From Streptomyces venezuelae (GTDB lineage: Bacteria > Actinomycetota > Actinomycetes > Streptomycetales > Streptomycetaceae): 64,000 bases of DNA. Under the pieces are notes generated by a model. It worked only from the letters and a program-made list of their open reading frames with translations. It was not told the DNA's origin and made no database searches. Positions 16,299-25,700 of the stretch are shown here, one piece after another; within the stretch, counting starts at the first letter, position 1; every line of letters starts with the position of its first letter. Both the position numbers and the translations under genes were made by a program. The stretch covers positions 6,534,001 through 6,598,000 of the forward strand of contig NZ_CP029193.1 of assembly GCF_008642355.1 (NCBI RefSeq). The letters are read 5' to 3'.

Positions 16299-17971
16299 GC
16301 GCCCCCTCCGCTCCGCGGCCGCGGCGGCGGCAACCGCGTGGTCGGCGCGTCGAGGGGGGCGTCGTGGGGTGCGTCGGCGGGCGGATCGAGGGGCGCGCTC
16401 CCGGCGGGAGCGGAGGCGGCTTCGGGTGGTGTGGCGGCTCGGGTGTGGGGGGAGGACGGTTCACCGGGCGCCCGACTTTCGGCCACGGAGCGGCTGCCGG
16501 TGCCGTGCGCGGTACGCGGAGAGCCGCTGCTCGTGTCGTGCCTGGTGGTTGCGGAGCTGCTGTTGGTGTCGTACGTGGTGTGCGGGGTGCTGCTGCCTGT
16601 GTCGTAGGTGGTGTGCGGGGTGCTGCTGCCTGTGTCGTAGGTGGTGTGCGGGGAGCCGCTGCCTGCGTCATACCCGGTGTGCGGAGTTCCGCTGCCCGTG
16701 TCGTGCCCGGTGGTCGCGGAGCCGCCGTTGTTGTGCGCTCCGTTCACGGAACCCCGACCCCCGCCATAGCCCCCGCTCACCGGGGCCGGGGCCGGCACCG
16801 GCAACGCCCCCGTCAGCGTGGCCAGCCGCGCGTCCAGGCGGGCCGCCGCGTCCTGCCAGTGGGCCGCCGCCGCGTCCCAGCGTTCCGTGGCCTCTCGCAT
16901 GCCGTCCACCGCGTCGCCCGTGCGGCCGGCGCTCGTCACCAGGGCCTGCGACGCCAGTTCCGTCGCCTTCGCCACCGACTCGGACTTCGTCACGAGCGAC
17001 TGCTGGGCCGCGACGAGTGCCTTCAGGGACGCCTCGACCGTGTCGCCCACCGTCTTGACGTGGTCGACGATGCCGCGCGCCGCCTGCGCGTTGGCGCGGC
17101 CCGCCTTGGCGGTCTCCGCCGTGCCGTCGCGCAGCGTCGTGTTGATGCGGTCCGCCGCGTCGCCGAGCTTCGGCACCTCCTTCGTGAGGGACAGGGCCGC
17201 CTGCTTGAGCGCGTCCGTGGCCTGGCTCACGGACGCCGTCGCGCCGGTCAGCGCGTTGTGGCTGCGCTCCGCCTTGGTCGTCACCTGCTGCATCTTCAGC
17301 GCGGCCTTCGTGAGCTCCGCCGTGAACTGCTGCGGCGACGCGCTGCGGTGCGACGCGAGCAGCATCTGCGTGCGCGTCAGGACGGCTGCCAGCTCCGCGA
17401 GGAGCCGGTCCTGCTCCGCCTCCCGCGCGTCCTCGGCCCGCTCCGTACGCACCCGCACGCGCGCGTGCCACACGGAGAGCCCCACGAGCAGGGCGATCAG
17501 GAGGACCGCCATCAGGGCCACGTTCTCGAAGCGCCCGAGCGAGGACAGGTGCCCGCCGAAGCCCGACTGCCAGAGCTGCAGGAAGGGCCGCGTGGCTTGT
17601 TCGGGGTTCTCGTCGGCGAGCTCCCCGTACGCCCGGACCGCCTCCCGCAACCCGAACCAGGTGATCAGCAGGGGGATGAAGACGAGGACCCCCAGAGCGG
17701 CTTCCAGCAGGCGGTCGTGCCGGCCCGGCGTCCGGTCGAGCGGCGTACGGACGCTCTCGGGGCGTACGTAGGTCTGGACGAGGTCGATCTCCGCCCACCG
17801 GTCGAGCTGGTTCGACCCGCCCAGGTCCTGGTGCAGCACGGAGAGTTCGGCCGAGCGCGGCGCCAGCGCGGGCAGGGCCGCCAGCCGCCGCAACTCCTTG
17901 ACGATCAAGGCTTTGTCGAGCAGTTGTGCGGGCGTCAAACGGTTCCCTCCCTGACTCGCGGGATGCTTCAC
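16295..17971 (-). CDS. Two-TM membrane protein with long coiled coil and repeat tail
   Basis: Protein of 558 residues. TM1 (about 90-112) carries GVLVFIPLLITWFGLREA and TM2 (about 147-166) NVALMAVLLIALLVGL, separated by a loop with FLQLWQSGFGG. About 230 residues of Ala/Thr/Glu/Lys-rich heptad-like helix follow (168-395), then a low-complexity tail with 11-residue repeats (TTYDTGSSTPH type, about 425-470) and a Pro-rich end. Layout is reminiscent of MotA/ExbB/ZorA-like or chemoreceptor-like proteins, but diagnostic residues are not evident. The GTG start overlaps the Hsp70-2 stop, and the 3' end overlaps the small membrane gene. Likely a membrane tether or force-transmitting partner for the chaperone complex. 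Confidence 0.75.
   Translation of the reverse strand: MKHPASQGGNRLTPAQLLDKALIVKELRRLAALPALAPRSAELSVLHQDLGGSNQLDRWAEIDLVQTYVRPESVRTPLDRTPGRHDRLLEAALGVLVFIPLLITWFGLREAVRAYGELADENPEQATRPFLQLWQSGFGGHLSSLGRFENVALMAVLLIALLVGLSVWHARVRVRTERAEDAREAEQDRLLAELAAVLTRTQMLLASHRSASPQQFTAELTKAALKMQQVTTKAERSHNALTGATASVSQATDALKQAALSLTKEVPKLGDAADRINTTLRDGTAETAKAGRANAQAARGIVDHVKTVGDTVEASLKALVAAQQSLVTKSESVAKATELASQALVTSAGRTGDAVDGMREATERWDAAAAHWQDAAARLDARLATLTGALPVPAPAPVSGGYGGGRGSVNGAHNNGGSATTGHDTGSGTPHTGYDAGSGSPHTTYDTGSSTPHTTYDTGSSTPHTTYDTNSSSATTRHDTSSGSPRTAHGTGSRSVAESRAPGEPSSPHTRAATPPEAASAPAGSAPLDPPADAPHDAPLDAPTTRLPPPRPRSGGGA
16566..16697 (+). repeat. 33-bp tandem repeats in the coiled-coil gene
   Basis: Four head-to-tail units of 33 bp (16566-16598, 16599-16631, 16632-16664, 16665-16697). 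The first three are nearly identical, the fourth is degenerate, and further decayed copies lie on both sides. Each codes 11 residues of the Thr/Ser/Tyr-rich tail on the minus strand. Near identity at the DNA level suggests recent expansion; copy number may vary between strains. Confidence 0.88.
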
Positions 17972-19848
17972 GGGGGTGGTTCGAGTGACCTCTGTCCGAG
18001 GACGTCCCCCCTGCCGCGCCGGTTCCTTCCGCCACGGTTCAATCGCCGCAACAGCGCATCCGCCTCGGCGTGTTCAGGGTCCCACGTGAGGCACTTCCCC
18101 AGGGCCTCAATCGCCTCATCCCGCTCTCCTCGCCGGTCCAGCTCGACGGCGTGCCGGAACGTGCGCTCGGCGAGCAGCCCGCGCACCCGGACGTTCGTGG
18201 GATCGTGGTTGTACGCGCAGTTGAGCCACTGCTCCGCGTCGGCGAAGTGCTCGGGCGCCATGTCCGCCATCGCCGCCGCGCAGTGCACGTCGATCATCGC
18301 GTCGAGCATGTCGGCCCCCGCGGGCCGGTTCGCCGCGTCCTGCCAGGCGATGTGGGAGGCCTGCACGGCGTGGTCGTACCTGCCGAGCGACAGCAGGGCC
18401 CGCGCGCGGGCGATCTGCCGCCGTGACGTGTGGTCGAGCACGGGGGCGGGGGCCGGGCCCGTCCCGGAGGGAGGCGGGGACGACGACAGCCGCTGAGCCG
18501 GGGCCGTGGCGGGCGTCGGCGACGTGGGCAGGGACCGCGGCCGCGACCCGCGCCGCTCCAAGCCGTCCAGCAGCTCCTGCGCCTCCGCGATGACCCCGCG
18601 CAGCACCGCGGCCGCCTCCGCCTCCCGCCCCTCCCGTACGAGCCGCCGGGCCCCCTCCACGTCCCGCGCCCCGCCTCCCCGCTCCTCCGCGCCCACCAGC
18701 GTCGCCGTGAGCGGAGGCGCGTCGGACAGGGTGTCCTGGGCCGTGGCGGCCGGTTCCAGCGGGCCCTCCTCCAGGGCCGCGGGCCCCGAGGACGCCGCAC
18801 CGCCCGCGAGCCGCACCGCGTGCTTCAGCGCGCCGAGCGCGAGGAGCTCGGGCGGCGCCTGCACGCTCTCCCCGCCGACGAGTGCGGAGACCCGCGAACG
18901 CACCTGCTCCATCCGGGTGTTGCCGCCGACGAGCAGCAGTGTGTCGACGTCCGCGGGCGTCATGCCCGACTGGTCGAGCAGTGCCCGTGCCCGGTCGAGC
19001 GTGCGCCCCACATGCCGTTCCAGATACGCGTCCAGGTCGGGCCGCGCGAACCGCACCCACAGCGCGGGCCCGGCACCCAGCTCCAGGTCGAGCACCGCCG
19101 CCTCGGGGCCGCCGGGCGCCCCGAGTGCCTCCCGCGCCTCCTGCCCCCGCGCGCGAAGTCCCTGCCACACCGCCGCGTCGACCCCGTGGACCGAGCCCGC
19201 GCCCCGGTGTCTGCGCAGCAGCCGGACCGCCGACGACAGCGTCTCCGCGTCGAACGCCCGCCCGCCCGACGTCGCCCCGCCCTCGTAGCCGAGTGACCTG
19301 AAGTGCCCGCGGACGCTGCGGACCAGGCCGATCTCGAACCCCTCGTACCCCATGCCGTAGACCAGGCACGTGCCGCTGTCCCGCTCCGTCATGTGGCCGA
19401 TGACGGCGGCCATGGAGTCGCTGACGAGCCGCGTCGGGTCGAGGCCCGCCTCGCGCGCCGCGTCCCGCAGCGCCGCCCGCTGCGCCGACCCGAAGCGCGC
19501 CGGCACGCTGATCACCGTCTGCGCCACCCTGCCCCGCGTCGCCGCCTCCACGCGTTCCCGCACCGACCGCAGCAGGCGTACGACGACCCGGTCGGCGTCG
19601 ACCGGCTTGCCGCCCAGATGGACCGGGCGTCCGCTGCCCACCCGGCTCTTGAGGCTCGGGAACGTCACCGGGAGTTCGCCGGTCTCTGCCTGCTCGCACA
19701 GCAGCCACGGCCCGTCGCCCCACTCCGCGTCCAGACGCCGCCCCGGCCCGTCCGGCGGCGCGTAGAGCGCACGGATGCCCGTGGCGCCGAAGTCGATGCC
19801 GAGACTGACGGGGACCGGTGCCCCCCGCGCGGGCCGTGCCTGTGTCAT
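17968..19848 (-). CDS. Divergent Hsp70 (DnaK-like) with helical C-terminus, Hsp70-2
   Basis: Protein of 626 residues. An actin-like Hsp70 ATPase domain occupies about 14-385: phosphate-1 motif GIDFGATG (17-24), TVISVPARFGSAQRAALRDA and adenosine motif LLLVGGNTRMEQVR. The phosphate-2 motif normally reading DLGGGTFD is YGMGYEGFEIG here, so the Asp and the Gly run are lost. No beta-sandwich substrate domain is visible. Instead there is a Pro-rich linker and a TPR-like helical region (about 490-600, ARALLSLGRYDHAVQAS, GLLAERTFRHAVELD). It may act as a nucleotide-sensing scaffold rather than a foldase. The ATG overlaps the Hsp70-1 stop (ATGA), and its stop overlaps the next gene (GTGA). Confidence 0.85.
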   Translation of the reverse strand: MTQARPARGAPVPVSLGIDFGATGIRALYAPPDGPGRRLDAEWGDGPWLLCEQAETGELPVTFPSLKSRVGSGRPVHLGGKPVDADRVVVRLLRSVRERVEAATRGRVAQTVISVPARFGSAQRAALRDAAREAGLDPTRLVSDSMAAVIGHMTERDSGTCLVYGMGYEGFEIGLVRSVRGHFRSLGYEGGATSGGRAFDAETLSSAVRLLRRHRGAGSVHGVDAAVWQGLRARGQEAREALGAPGGPEAAVLDLELGAGPALWVRFARPDLDAYLERHVGRTLDRARALLDQSGMTPADVDTLLLVGGNTRMEQVRSRVSALVGGESVQAPPELLALGALKHAVRLAGGAASSGPAALEEGPLEPAATAQDTLSDAPPLTATLVGAEERGGGARDVEGARRLVREGREAEAAAVLRGVIAEAQELLDGLERRGSRPRSLPTSPTPATAPAQRLSSSPPPSGTGPAPAPVLDHTSRRQIARARALLSLGRYDHAVQASHIAWQDAANRPAGADMLDAMIDVHCAAAMADMAPEHFADAEQWLNCAYNHDPTNVRVRGLLAERTFRHAVELDRRGERDEAIEALGKCLTWDPEHAEADALLRRLNRGGRNRRGRGDVLGQRSLEPPP

Positions 19849-21986
19849 CCGCCCGCCGTCTCTTCCGCGAAGCGGAGGATGCCTTCGTAGTCGGGCCGGT
19901 CGGGGAGTGTGGGCACCGCCCGCTCGGACTGGGCGACCGCCACCAGGTTCACGAGGTTGCGCGCCTGCTGGGCGGTGCCGACGCTGTTGCCCTGCCGGTG
20001 CGCCTGCTTCACGTACTCGACCGCCTCGTTGATCCGCCGGACCGTCTCCGGCGGCGCGCCCTCCGAGGCAAGCTCGGCCTGCCGGAACTGGCTCGCGAGG
20101 CCGCACTGGCGGTACATGTCGTCGAGCAGCAGTTCGGTGAGCCGCTTGTACTCGCCGCTGTCGCCCATCGCGGCCGCCCGCTGCGCCTGCTCGATGTCGC
20201 GGCGTACCTTCATCGCCTGCACGGGCTCGATGTAGGGCCCGTACCGCTTCAGGAAGTGGTCGGCCTCCCGCTCGGCGTAGCCCAGCTGTTCGCGCAGCGA
20301 GGCGCTGTCGAGGACCTCGACGGGCTCGGGCGGCGGCGTGCGCGGCTTCTCCCGGTTGGGGGTCGCCTCCAGGACCATGTCCGTGCCGCGCACGGAGATC
20401 TTCACCGTGATGATGCGGTCCGCCGAGTAGTTGAAGCTGACGTCGACCTGACGGTTGATCTCGATCTCCTGCGGCAGCTCGAACTCGACGACGCCCTGCT
20501 CGTGGTTCTCGCTCGCCACCTTGCTGTCGCCCTCGTAGACCGGCACGCGGATGCGGCGGCTGTCGGTGGCGTGGAAGGTGCGCTGGCGCGGCTCGGAGAG
20601 CGGGTAGGGCGAGCCCGCCTCGATGATCTCGACGAACACGTCCCGCTGGCTGCCCTTGATCGCCGCGATGCCCATCGCCATCGGCGTCGACTCGTACAGC
20701 CCCGTGTCCCCCTTGGAGCGCCCGTCTGCGAGGCTGCGACCGCACTCCGTGCAGGCGTCCGCCCCGTACTCGTTGACCTTCGCGCACTCCGCGTCCGAGC
20801 ACTCCACACCGCGCAGCGTCTCGGCGAGCACCCCCGCGCCGAACGCCACGCACTCCATCGGGTTGATGTTCCTGCGGACCTTGCCGGCGCCGAAGAACGC
20901 CTCGACGGCCTCGTACACCGGCCGGGTGAGGGTGCCGCCGCCGACGAGGAGCACGTCGGAGATGTCTTCGGTGGAGAGTTCGTAGCGGGCCAGGGACTCC
21001 TGGACGAGGTTCATGGTCCTGGCCACCAGCGGCGCGATCATCCCCTGGAACTCGCCGCGCGTCAGCTTCATCTCGACGTCGAGGACGCCGTTCTCGCTGC
21101 GGTACGCGGCCGGGATGACGATGTACGTCTCCGGCAGGTCGTTCAGCTCGCGCTTGGCGCGCTCGGCGGCCTTCTTCGCCTGGAACAGGAACGCCTTGTC
21201 GCCGGCCGGGTCCACGTGGTGCTGCTCGCGCATCCACGCGATGATCCGCTCCACGATCGCCAGGTCGAAGTCGTCCCCGCCCAGCCAGATGTCGCCGGCC
21301 GACCGCAGGACCTGGAACTGGCTCCTGCCCTCCTGGTCCTTCACCGCGTTGAGGATCGAGATGTCGAAGGTGCCGCCGCCCAGGTCGTAGACGAGGACCC
21401 GGCTGCGGGCGCCGCCCGGCTTGTGCAGGCCGAACGCGACGGCCGCCGCCGTCGGCTCGTCGACGATCTTCTTGACCACGAGCCCCGCCTGCTCGGCGGC
21501 CTCACGCGTGGCGGCCCGCTGCGCGTCACGGAAGTACGCGGGCACGGTGATCACGGCGTGCGTGACGGGCTCGCCGAGGACGCGCGAGGCGTCTCTGACG
21601 AGCTTGTCCAGGATGACGCTCGAGATCTCCGCCGGGGTGCGGGCCCGCCCACCGAGCAGCACGTGCGCGCGCGGGTCCTCGTCGGGCCCCGCCACGATCT
21701 CGTAGCTCATCCGGTCGCGCGCCTGCGCCACCGACGCGTCCGCGAAGTCCCGCCCCATCAGGCGCTTCACGGACACGATGGTCTCCTTGGGCTGCCTGAT
21801 CGCCCAGTTCAGCGCGTCCTCACCGACAAGCGGCTGGTCCTTGCCGTCGCGGCGCACGACCCCGACGACGGACGGCGTGAGCCGCTCGCCCTTGCTGTTG
21901 GTGAGCACGGCGATGTCCGCGCGGTGCGGATCGTGGGCGGCCACCGCGCTGTTCGTGGTGCCGAGGTCGATGCCGATGGCCTTCAT
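19845..21986 (-). CDS. Hsp70 (DnaK-like) chaperone with inserted Cys4 motif, Hsp70-1
   Basis: Protein of 713 residues. The ATPase domain is canonical: GIDLGTTNS (5-13), VKRLMGRDF, DEPTAAAVAFG, YDLGGGTFDISI and LLVGGGTLTRPV, so ATP binding and hydrolysis are expected. Between the ATPase domain and a DnaK-like beta-sandwich (about 430-545, PMAMGIAAIKGSQRD, VEFELPQEIEI) lies a probable zinc knuckle with Cys396, 401, 412 and 415 (CX4C-X10-CX2C), which ordinary DnaK lacks. The C-terminal helical part is long and lacks the EEVD-like end. Overlaps the GrpE gene upstream and Hsp70-2 downstream by ATGA. A dedicated rather than housekeeping chaperone. Confidence 0.92.
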   Translation of the reverse strand: MKAIGIDLGTTNSAVAAHDPHRADIAVLTNSKGERLTPSVVGVVRRDGKDQPLVGEDALNWAIRQPKETIVSVKRLMGRDFADASVAQARDRMSYEIVAGPDEDPRAHVLLGGRARTPAEISSVILDKLVRDASRVLGEPVTHAVITVPAYFRDAQRAATREAAEQAGLVVKKIVDEPTAAAVAFGLHKPGGARSRVLVYDLGGGTFDISILNAVKDQEGRSQFQVLRSAGDIWLGGDDFDLAIVERIIAWMREQHHVDPAGDKAFLFQAKKAAERAKRELNDLPETYIVIPAAYRSENGVLDVEMKLTRGEFQGMIAPLVARTMNLVQESLARYELSTEDISDVLLVGGGTLTRPVYEAVEAFFGAGKVRRNINPMECVAFGAGVLAETLRGVECSDAECAKVNEYGADACTECGRSLADGRSKGDTGLYESTPMAMGIAAIKGSQRDVFVEIIEAGSPYPLSEPRQRTFHATDSRRIRVPVYEGDSKVASENHEQGVVEFELPQEIEINRQVDVSFNYSADRIITVKISVRGTDMVLEATPNREKPRTPPPEPVEVLDSASLREQLGYAEREADHFLKRYGPYIEPVQAMKVRRDIEQAQRAAAMGDSGEYKRLTELLLDDMYRQCGLASQFRQAELASEGAPPETVRRINEAVEYVKQAHRQGNSVGTAQQARNLVNLVAVAQSERAVPTLPDRPDYEGILRFAEETAGG

Positions 21987-22414
21987 TCGCGTACCGTCCC
22001 TTGTTCCGTGCCGCCGTCGACGGCGACGACCACCCGGGCGGCGCGCAGCACTTGCCCCCGGTATCGATACCCGCGCTGCAGGATCTCAAGGACCTCGTCG
22101 CCGTCCGCGCCGGGCGGTGCGGCGCGGACGGCCTCGACGTGGTGCGTGGCCGGTTCGGCCCGCTCGCCGACGTGCCCGACCCGTTCGAGCCCCTCCTCGG
22201 CGAGGTCCCGCTCCAGCTGCCCGGCGATCAGCGCCAGGCTCCCTCGGTACGTGTCCACGTCGCTCGCCGCGCCGTCGGCGAGGAGCCGGTCGAAGGAGTC
22301 GAGGGCGTCGGCGCAGCGCAGCAGCAGCCGCTCCGTGAGCGCGCGGTGGGCGGCGTCCCGGGCGGCAAGGGCGCGGGCGTGCTCGTAGGCGAGCCGGGCC
22401 GCCGGGTCAGACAT
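21983..22414 (-). CDS. GrpE-like nucleotide exchange factor
   Basis: Protein of 143 residues, shorter than housekeeping GrpE (about 200). A helical N-terminus (1-85) leads to the GrpE-type beta head with DEVLEILQRGYRYRGQVLRAARVVVA, the segment that contacts the DnaK ATPase domain. The ATG at 22414 overlaps the small upstream gene by 8 bp, and the stop overlaps Hsp70-1 by ATGA, so it is made with its chaperone partner. It should release ADP from Hsp70-1. No J-domain gene is seen in the locus. Confidence 0.88.
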   Translation of the reverse strand: MSDPAARLAYEHARALAARDAAHRALTERLLLRCADALDSFDRLLADGAASDVDTYRGSLALIAGQLERDLAEEGLERVGHVGERAEPATHHVEAVRAAPPGADGDEVLEILQRGYRYRGQVLRAARVVVAVDGGTEQGTVRE

Positions 22415-22763
22415 CGAACCGGATCAGGTCGAGGAGGTCGGCCGCCCGGACCGAGGTGTCATGCTGCGGCGGGTCCGGTTCGGCGGCGAGCGCGCGGTCG
22501 ATGGCGTCGACGGCCGGGGGGAGCTCGGCGGCGAGGTCGACGTCGTAGAGCATCAGGTCCACGAGGAGTCTGCGGCGTACGCTGCGCAGCTCGTCCCAGG
22601 CCTGCTGGGTGACCTGCGTCATCAGGTGCCGGGCGAGCAGCTCGAAGGAGACGTCCTGCATGTCCTTGTGGGACGTCCAGGGGGTCACACCGGCCGGGGC
22701 GAGCAGCTCGTAGGGGGAGAGGTGCGAGGGTCCTGTCCCGCTCGCGGAAGGGTCCTTGATCAC
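22407..22763 (-). CDS. Small helical protein of unknown function
   Basis: Protein of 118 residues that I do not recognise. It starts GTG at 22763, overlapping the CHAT gene stop as GTGA, and ends 8 bp inside the GrpE gene. Residues 20-45 contain LSPYELLAPAGVTPWTSHKDMQ, and the rest is predominantly helical and Leu/Asp-rich (WDELRSVRRRLLVDLMLYDV, AADLLDLIRFDV). The segment ELLAPAGVTPWTSHKDM recalls short N-terminal segments of predicted chaperone-adaptor proteins, but this is weak. A tight position between the CHAT protease and GrpE suggests a subunit linking the two. Confidence 0.7.
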   Translation of the reverse strand: MIKDPSASGTGPSHLSPYELLAPAGVTPWTSHKDMQDVSFELLARHLMTQVTQQAWDELRSVRRRLLVDLMLYDVDLAAELPPAVDAIDRALAAEPDPPQHDTSVRAADLLDLIRFDV

Positions 22764-25700
22764 GCGACGCTGCCTCCTGCTTCGTCGTCTTCGTCGGGCG
22801 TGAGTTCGGCGAGCCAGCGGTTCACCGCGTCGAGCAGGGCCTGTCTGATGCGGCTGTCGGTGGGCTCCGCGCGGGTGGCGCGGATCAGATGGTGCAGCGC
22901 CCACAGGATGTCACCGTCGCGCAGCGCGCGTTCCGCCCGGAGCGTCAACTCTGCGGCCCAGGAAGCGAGATCGGCCTCGTCGGGCGGCGGTTCACGGCCG
23001 TCGCTGCGGATCAGGTCGCCCATGCCCTCGACGCCGAGGTGCCGGGTGAGCAGCTTCTCCATCTCGTCGAGCGCCTCGGCGAGCGTCTCGCGGTACCGGT
23101 GCGTCAGCGCCTGGCCCAGGCCCACGTCGAGGAGGCCGAGCGCGTCGTGGAGCAGCTTCAGGCGCGCGGGCACCTCGTACGTCCGCTCGTCGAGCGTGAA
23201 CACGAAGGCGCGCGCGAGGTTGTCGCGGGCGTGGCTGGACTCCGGGTTGAGGGCCAGGGCCCGGCGCAGGTCGGTCTCGGCGCCGTACATGTCGGAGCGC
23301 ATGCCGTGCTTGGTGCGGGTGTAGCCCCGCCACACGCCGCGCATGGACAGCAACGCCGACAGTTTCGCGTTGAGCTGGCTCAGCAGCTCGCGGTCGAGCG
23401 GGTGCAGTGCGGCGATCACGGACTCGACGAGAGTGACGGCCTCGTCGAGGCAGCCGCCGAGCTGCACGCCCTCCTCGTCGGTGAGCGCCTCGACGCGGCC
23501 GAGGACGGTACGGATGACGGCCTTCTTGGAGCGGGCCTGCATCCCGGCGTTCCGGGACACCTTCACCAGCTCGCCCCAGTGGGACAGGGCTTCGTCGAGT
23601 CCGCCGTCGCCGCGCGTCAGAGCCGTCCTGGCGAGCGCGAGACGGACGTGCACGGCGAGCTCGACACCGTCCTGGAGAAGCCGGGCGTGGCGCCTCGGGA
23701 GGCGTACGTACGCGGGATTGCGCCGCAGGAAGTCCTGGCAGGGGCCGCACCCCCGCGTGTGCGCGGGCTGCTCGGCGGGTCCCGCGCAGTCGTCCGGCAG
23801 CGTGGTCAGGGTGGGGAAGACCGGCAGCGCGCGCAGCGCGGCCTCGAACTTCCGCACCTCGGACAGGGCGAAACCCCGCGCCAGCTCCGAGAACGCCCAG
23901 CGCAGTTCCCGTACGGCGTACTCGCCCGGGTCCTTGCCCTGCTGGGCGGCCGCGTCGAGCTCCGCGGCGAGCTCGGCGAGCGGCTCCTGCAGGCACAGCA
24001 GCCGCAGATACCGCGGCCCGCACGCGAGCGTGCCGCCCGAACCCGGCACGGACGGCAGCCCGCCCACGTCCTTCAGGACCCGCGCGCCGCCCAGCTCCGA
24101 TTCGAGCAGAGCGGCCAACGCCTGGTAGGCAGCGGCCTGTTGGGGCCGGGCCTGCTCGGTGTGGCGCTGTTCGTACGCCGACAGCTGGCCGAAGAGGTGC
24201 TGGCTGAGCTCCCAGCGGAGCGACGCCATGTCGTCGTGCGTCAGGTCGCGTTCATAGGCGGTCGCGCGCTCGACCCGCCAGCCGTCCCAGTACTCGTCGT
24301 CGCTCAGCAGCGTCGCCCAATACGCGAGCGCCGACTCCCAGGCCTGCACGGCGTGTTCCCACGCCCCGCTCTGCTCCAGCTCCTGCGCCTGCCACAGCCT
24401 CGCCACGGCGAGCCCGTGCACCACCGCCATGTCGCCGGGCGCCTCCTTCAGGCGCCGCTCCCACTCCGCGGCGGCGGCTTCCCTGCCCCGCGCGAGGAGC
24501 AGCAGCAGCGGGGCGTCCTGCGGGGAACGCGCGCACAGGGCGTCCAGGAGCCCCGGGCCCTCGTCCGGCGAGAGCGCGGAGAGGGCGTCGCGCAGGGCGG
24601 CGGGGGAGTGCCAGCGGTAGAGCAGCGCGTCCAGTTGGAGGCGCCGCCCCGGCAGCCGCAGCCGCTCCAGGGCTACGCGCTCGTGCCAGGACATGGTGCC
24701 GCGTTCGAGGAGGGCGTACGAGGCGTTCTTGACGACGTCCATGGAGGCACCGGGGTCGACGCCCGCGTCGCGCAGGGCGAGGTAGGGGAACGCCTGGTCC
24801 CGGACGGCGAAGGGGTCGGCGACGAGCGGGGAGACGGTCAGCCCGTCCGCCCACGGGAGCAGTCCGATGAGCCGACGCAGCCTGCGGCACCGCACGTCGG
24901 CCCGGTCGAGCACGCCGCCCGCCTTCTCGTACGCGGCGACCGCGGCGCTCCACCTCCCCGCCGACTCCAGCAACCTCCCCTCCGCGTACGCGAGATGGGC
25001 GTCGGCGTCACGGTGACCCGTGCACTGACGGAACGCGTCGGCGGCGCGCTGCCACTCCTGGTGCGCGTCGGCGAGCCGGCCGCGGGCGTACGCGGCGACG
25101 GCGGGCGCGTCGCGGTGCGTGCCGAGCGCGTCGGCCTCGGCGACCACGCAGGCCCAGTCCCCCTCGGCCTCGGCGGCCCGCACGCGCGCGTACCGCCCAC
25201 GCGCGTCGACGTCGAGCCCCGGCACGCCCTCCCGCTCCAGCTCGTCGTACGCCTCGACGACGCGCCGCCAGTCCTCGACCCCGTCGGCGGCGCTCTCGTC
25301 GAGCCGAGCCTGTACGTACCGCAGCCGAACGCCGACGTCGGCCCACGAGTCGCCCCCGACCTCGCCCTCGATCAACCGATAGACGTCGGCGGCATCCTGC
25401 CACTGCTCACGCTGCTCATGGGTACGGGCGAGGGCGTAGCGGTAAAGGGGAACCGCCTCGGGGTCGCTGACACCGATGGTGCCGGTTGCCGCGCCGGGCT
25501 GCGGGGCACCCCCCGGGAACGCCCGGCCGTAGACCGAGCAGGCCGCCGCCCAGTCGCCGGCCTCCTCCGCGCGCCGGCCCTCGGCCTTGCGGCGGAGCGC
25601 GGACACCGCGCCCTCGCGTGCCGCGTCCGGTACGCCGGTGAGGAGGCTGAGGACCGCCGCCCAGTCGCCGCGCTGGTCGGCGGCGAGGCGTGCGCGCGCG

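Noticed and set aside
13405..16671. Open frame of 1088 residues on the minus strand, Arg/Pro-rich
   Set aside because: Out-of-frame reading across three real genes (FN3-like, small membrane protein, coiled-coil protein); composition is typical of a shifted GC-rich frame.
16566..16697. Possible CRISPR array
   Set aside because: Units are contiguous with no unique spacers and keep a coding frame; they are coding tandem repeats.
15804..17971. A Zorya defence system
   Set aside because: Only a layout similarity to ZorA and ZorB; no ZorC, ZorD helicase or ZorE nuclease gene is present, and no MotA/MotB signature can be shown.
19845..22414. Housekeeping dnaK-grpE-dnaJ-hspR operon
   Set aside because: Order is grpE then Hsp70, GrpE is short, Hsp70-1 has a Cys4 insertion, and no dnaJ or hspR gene is present.
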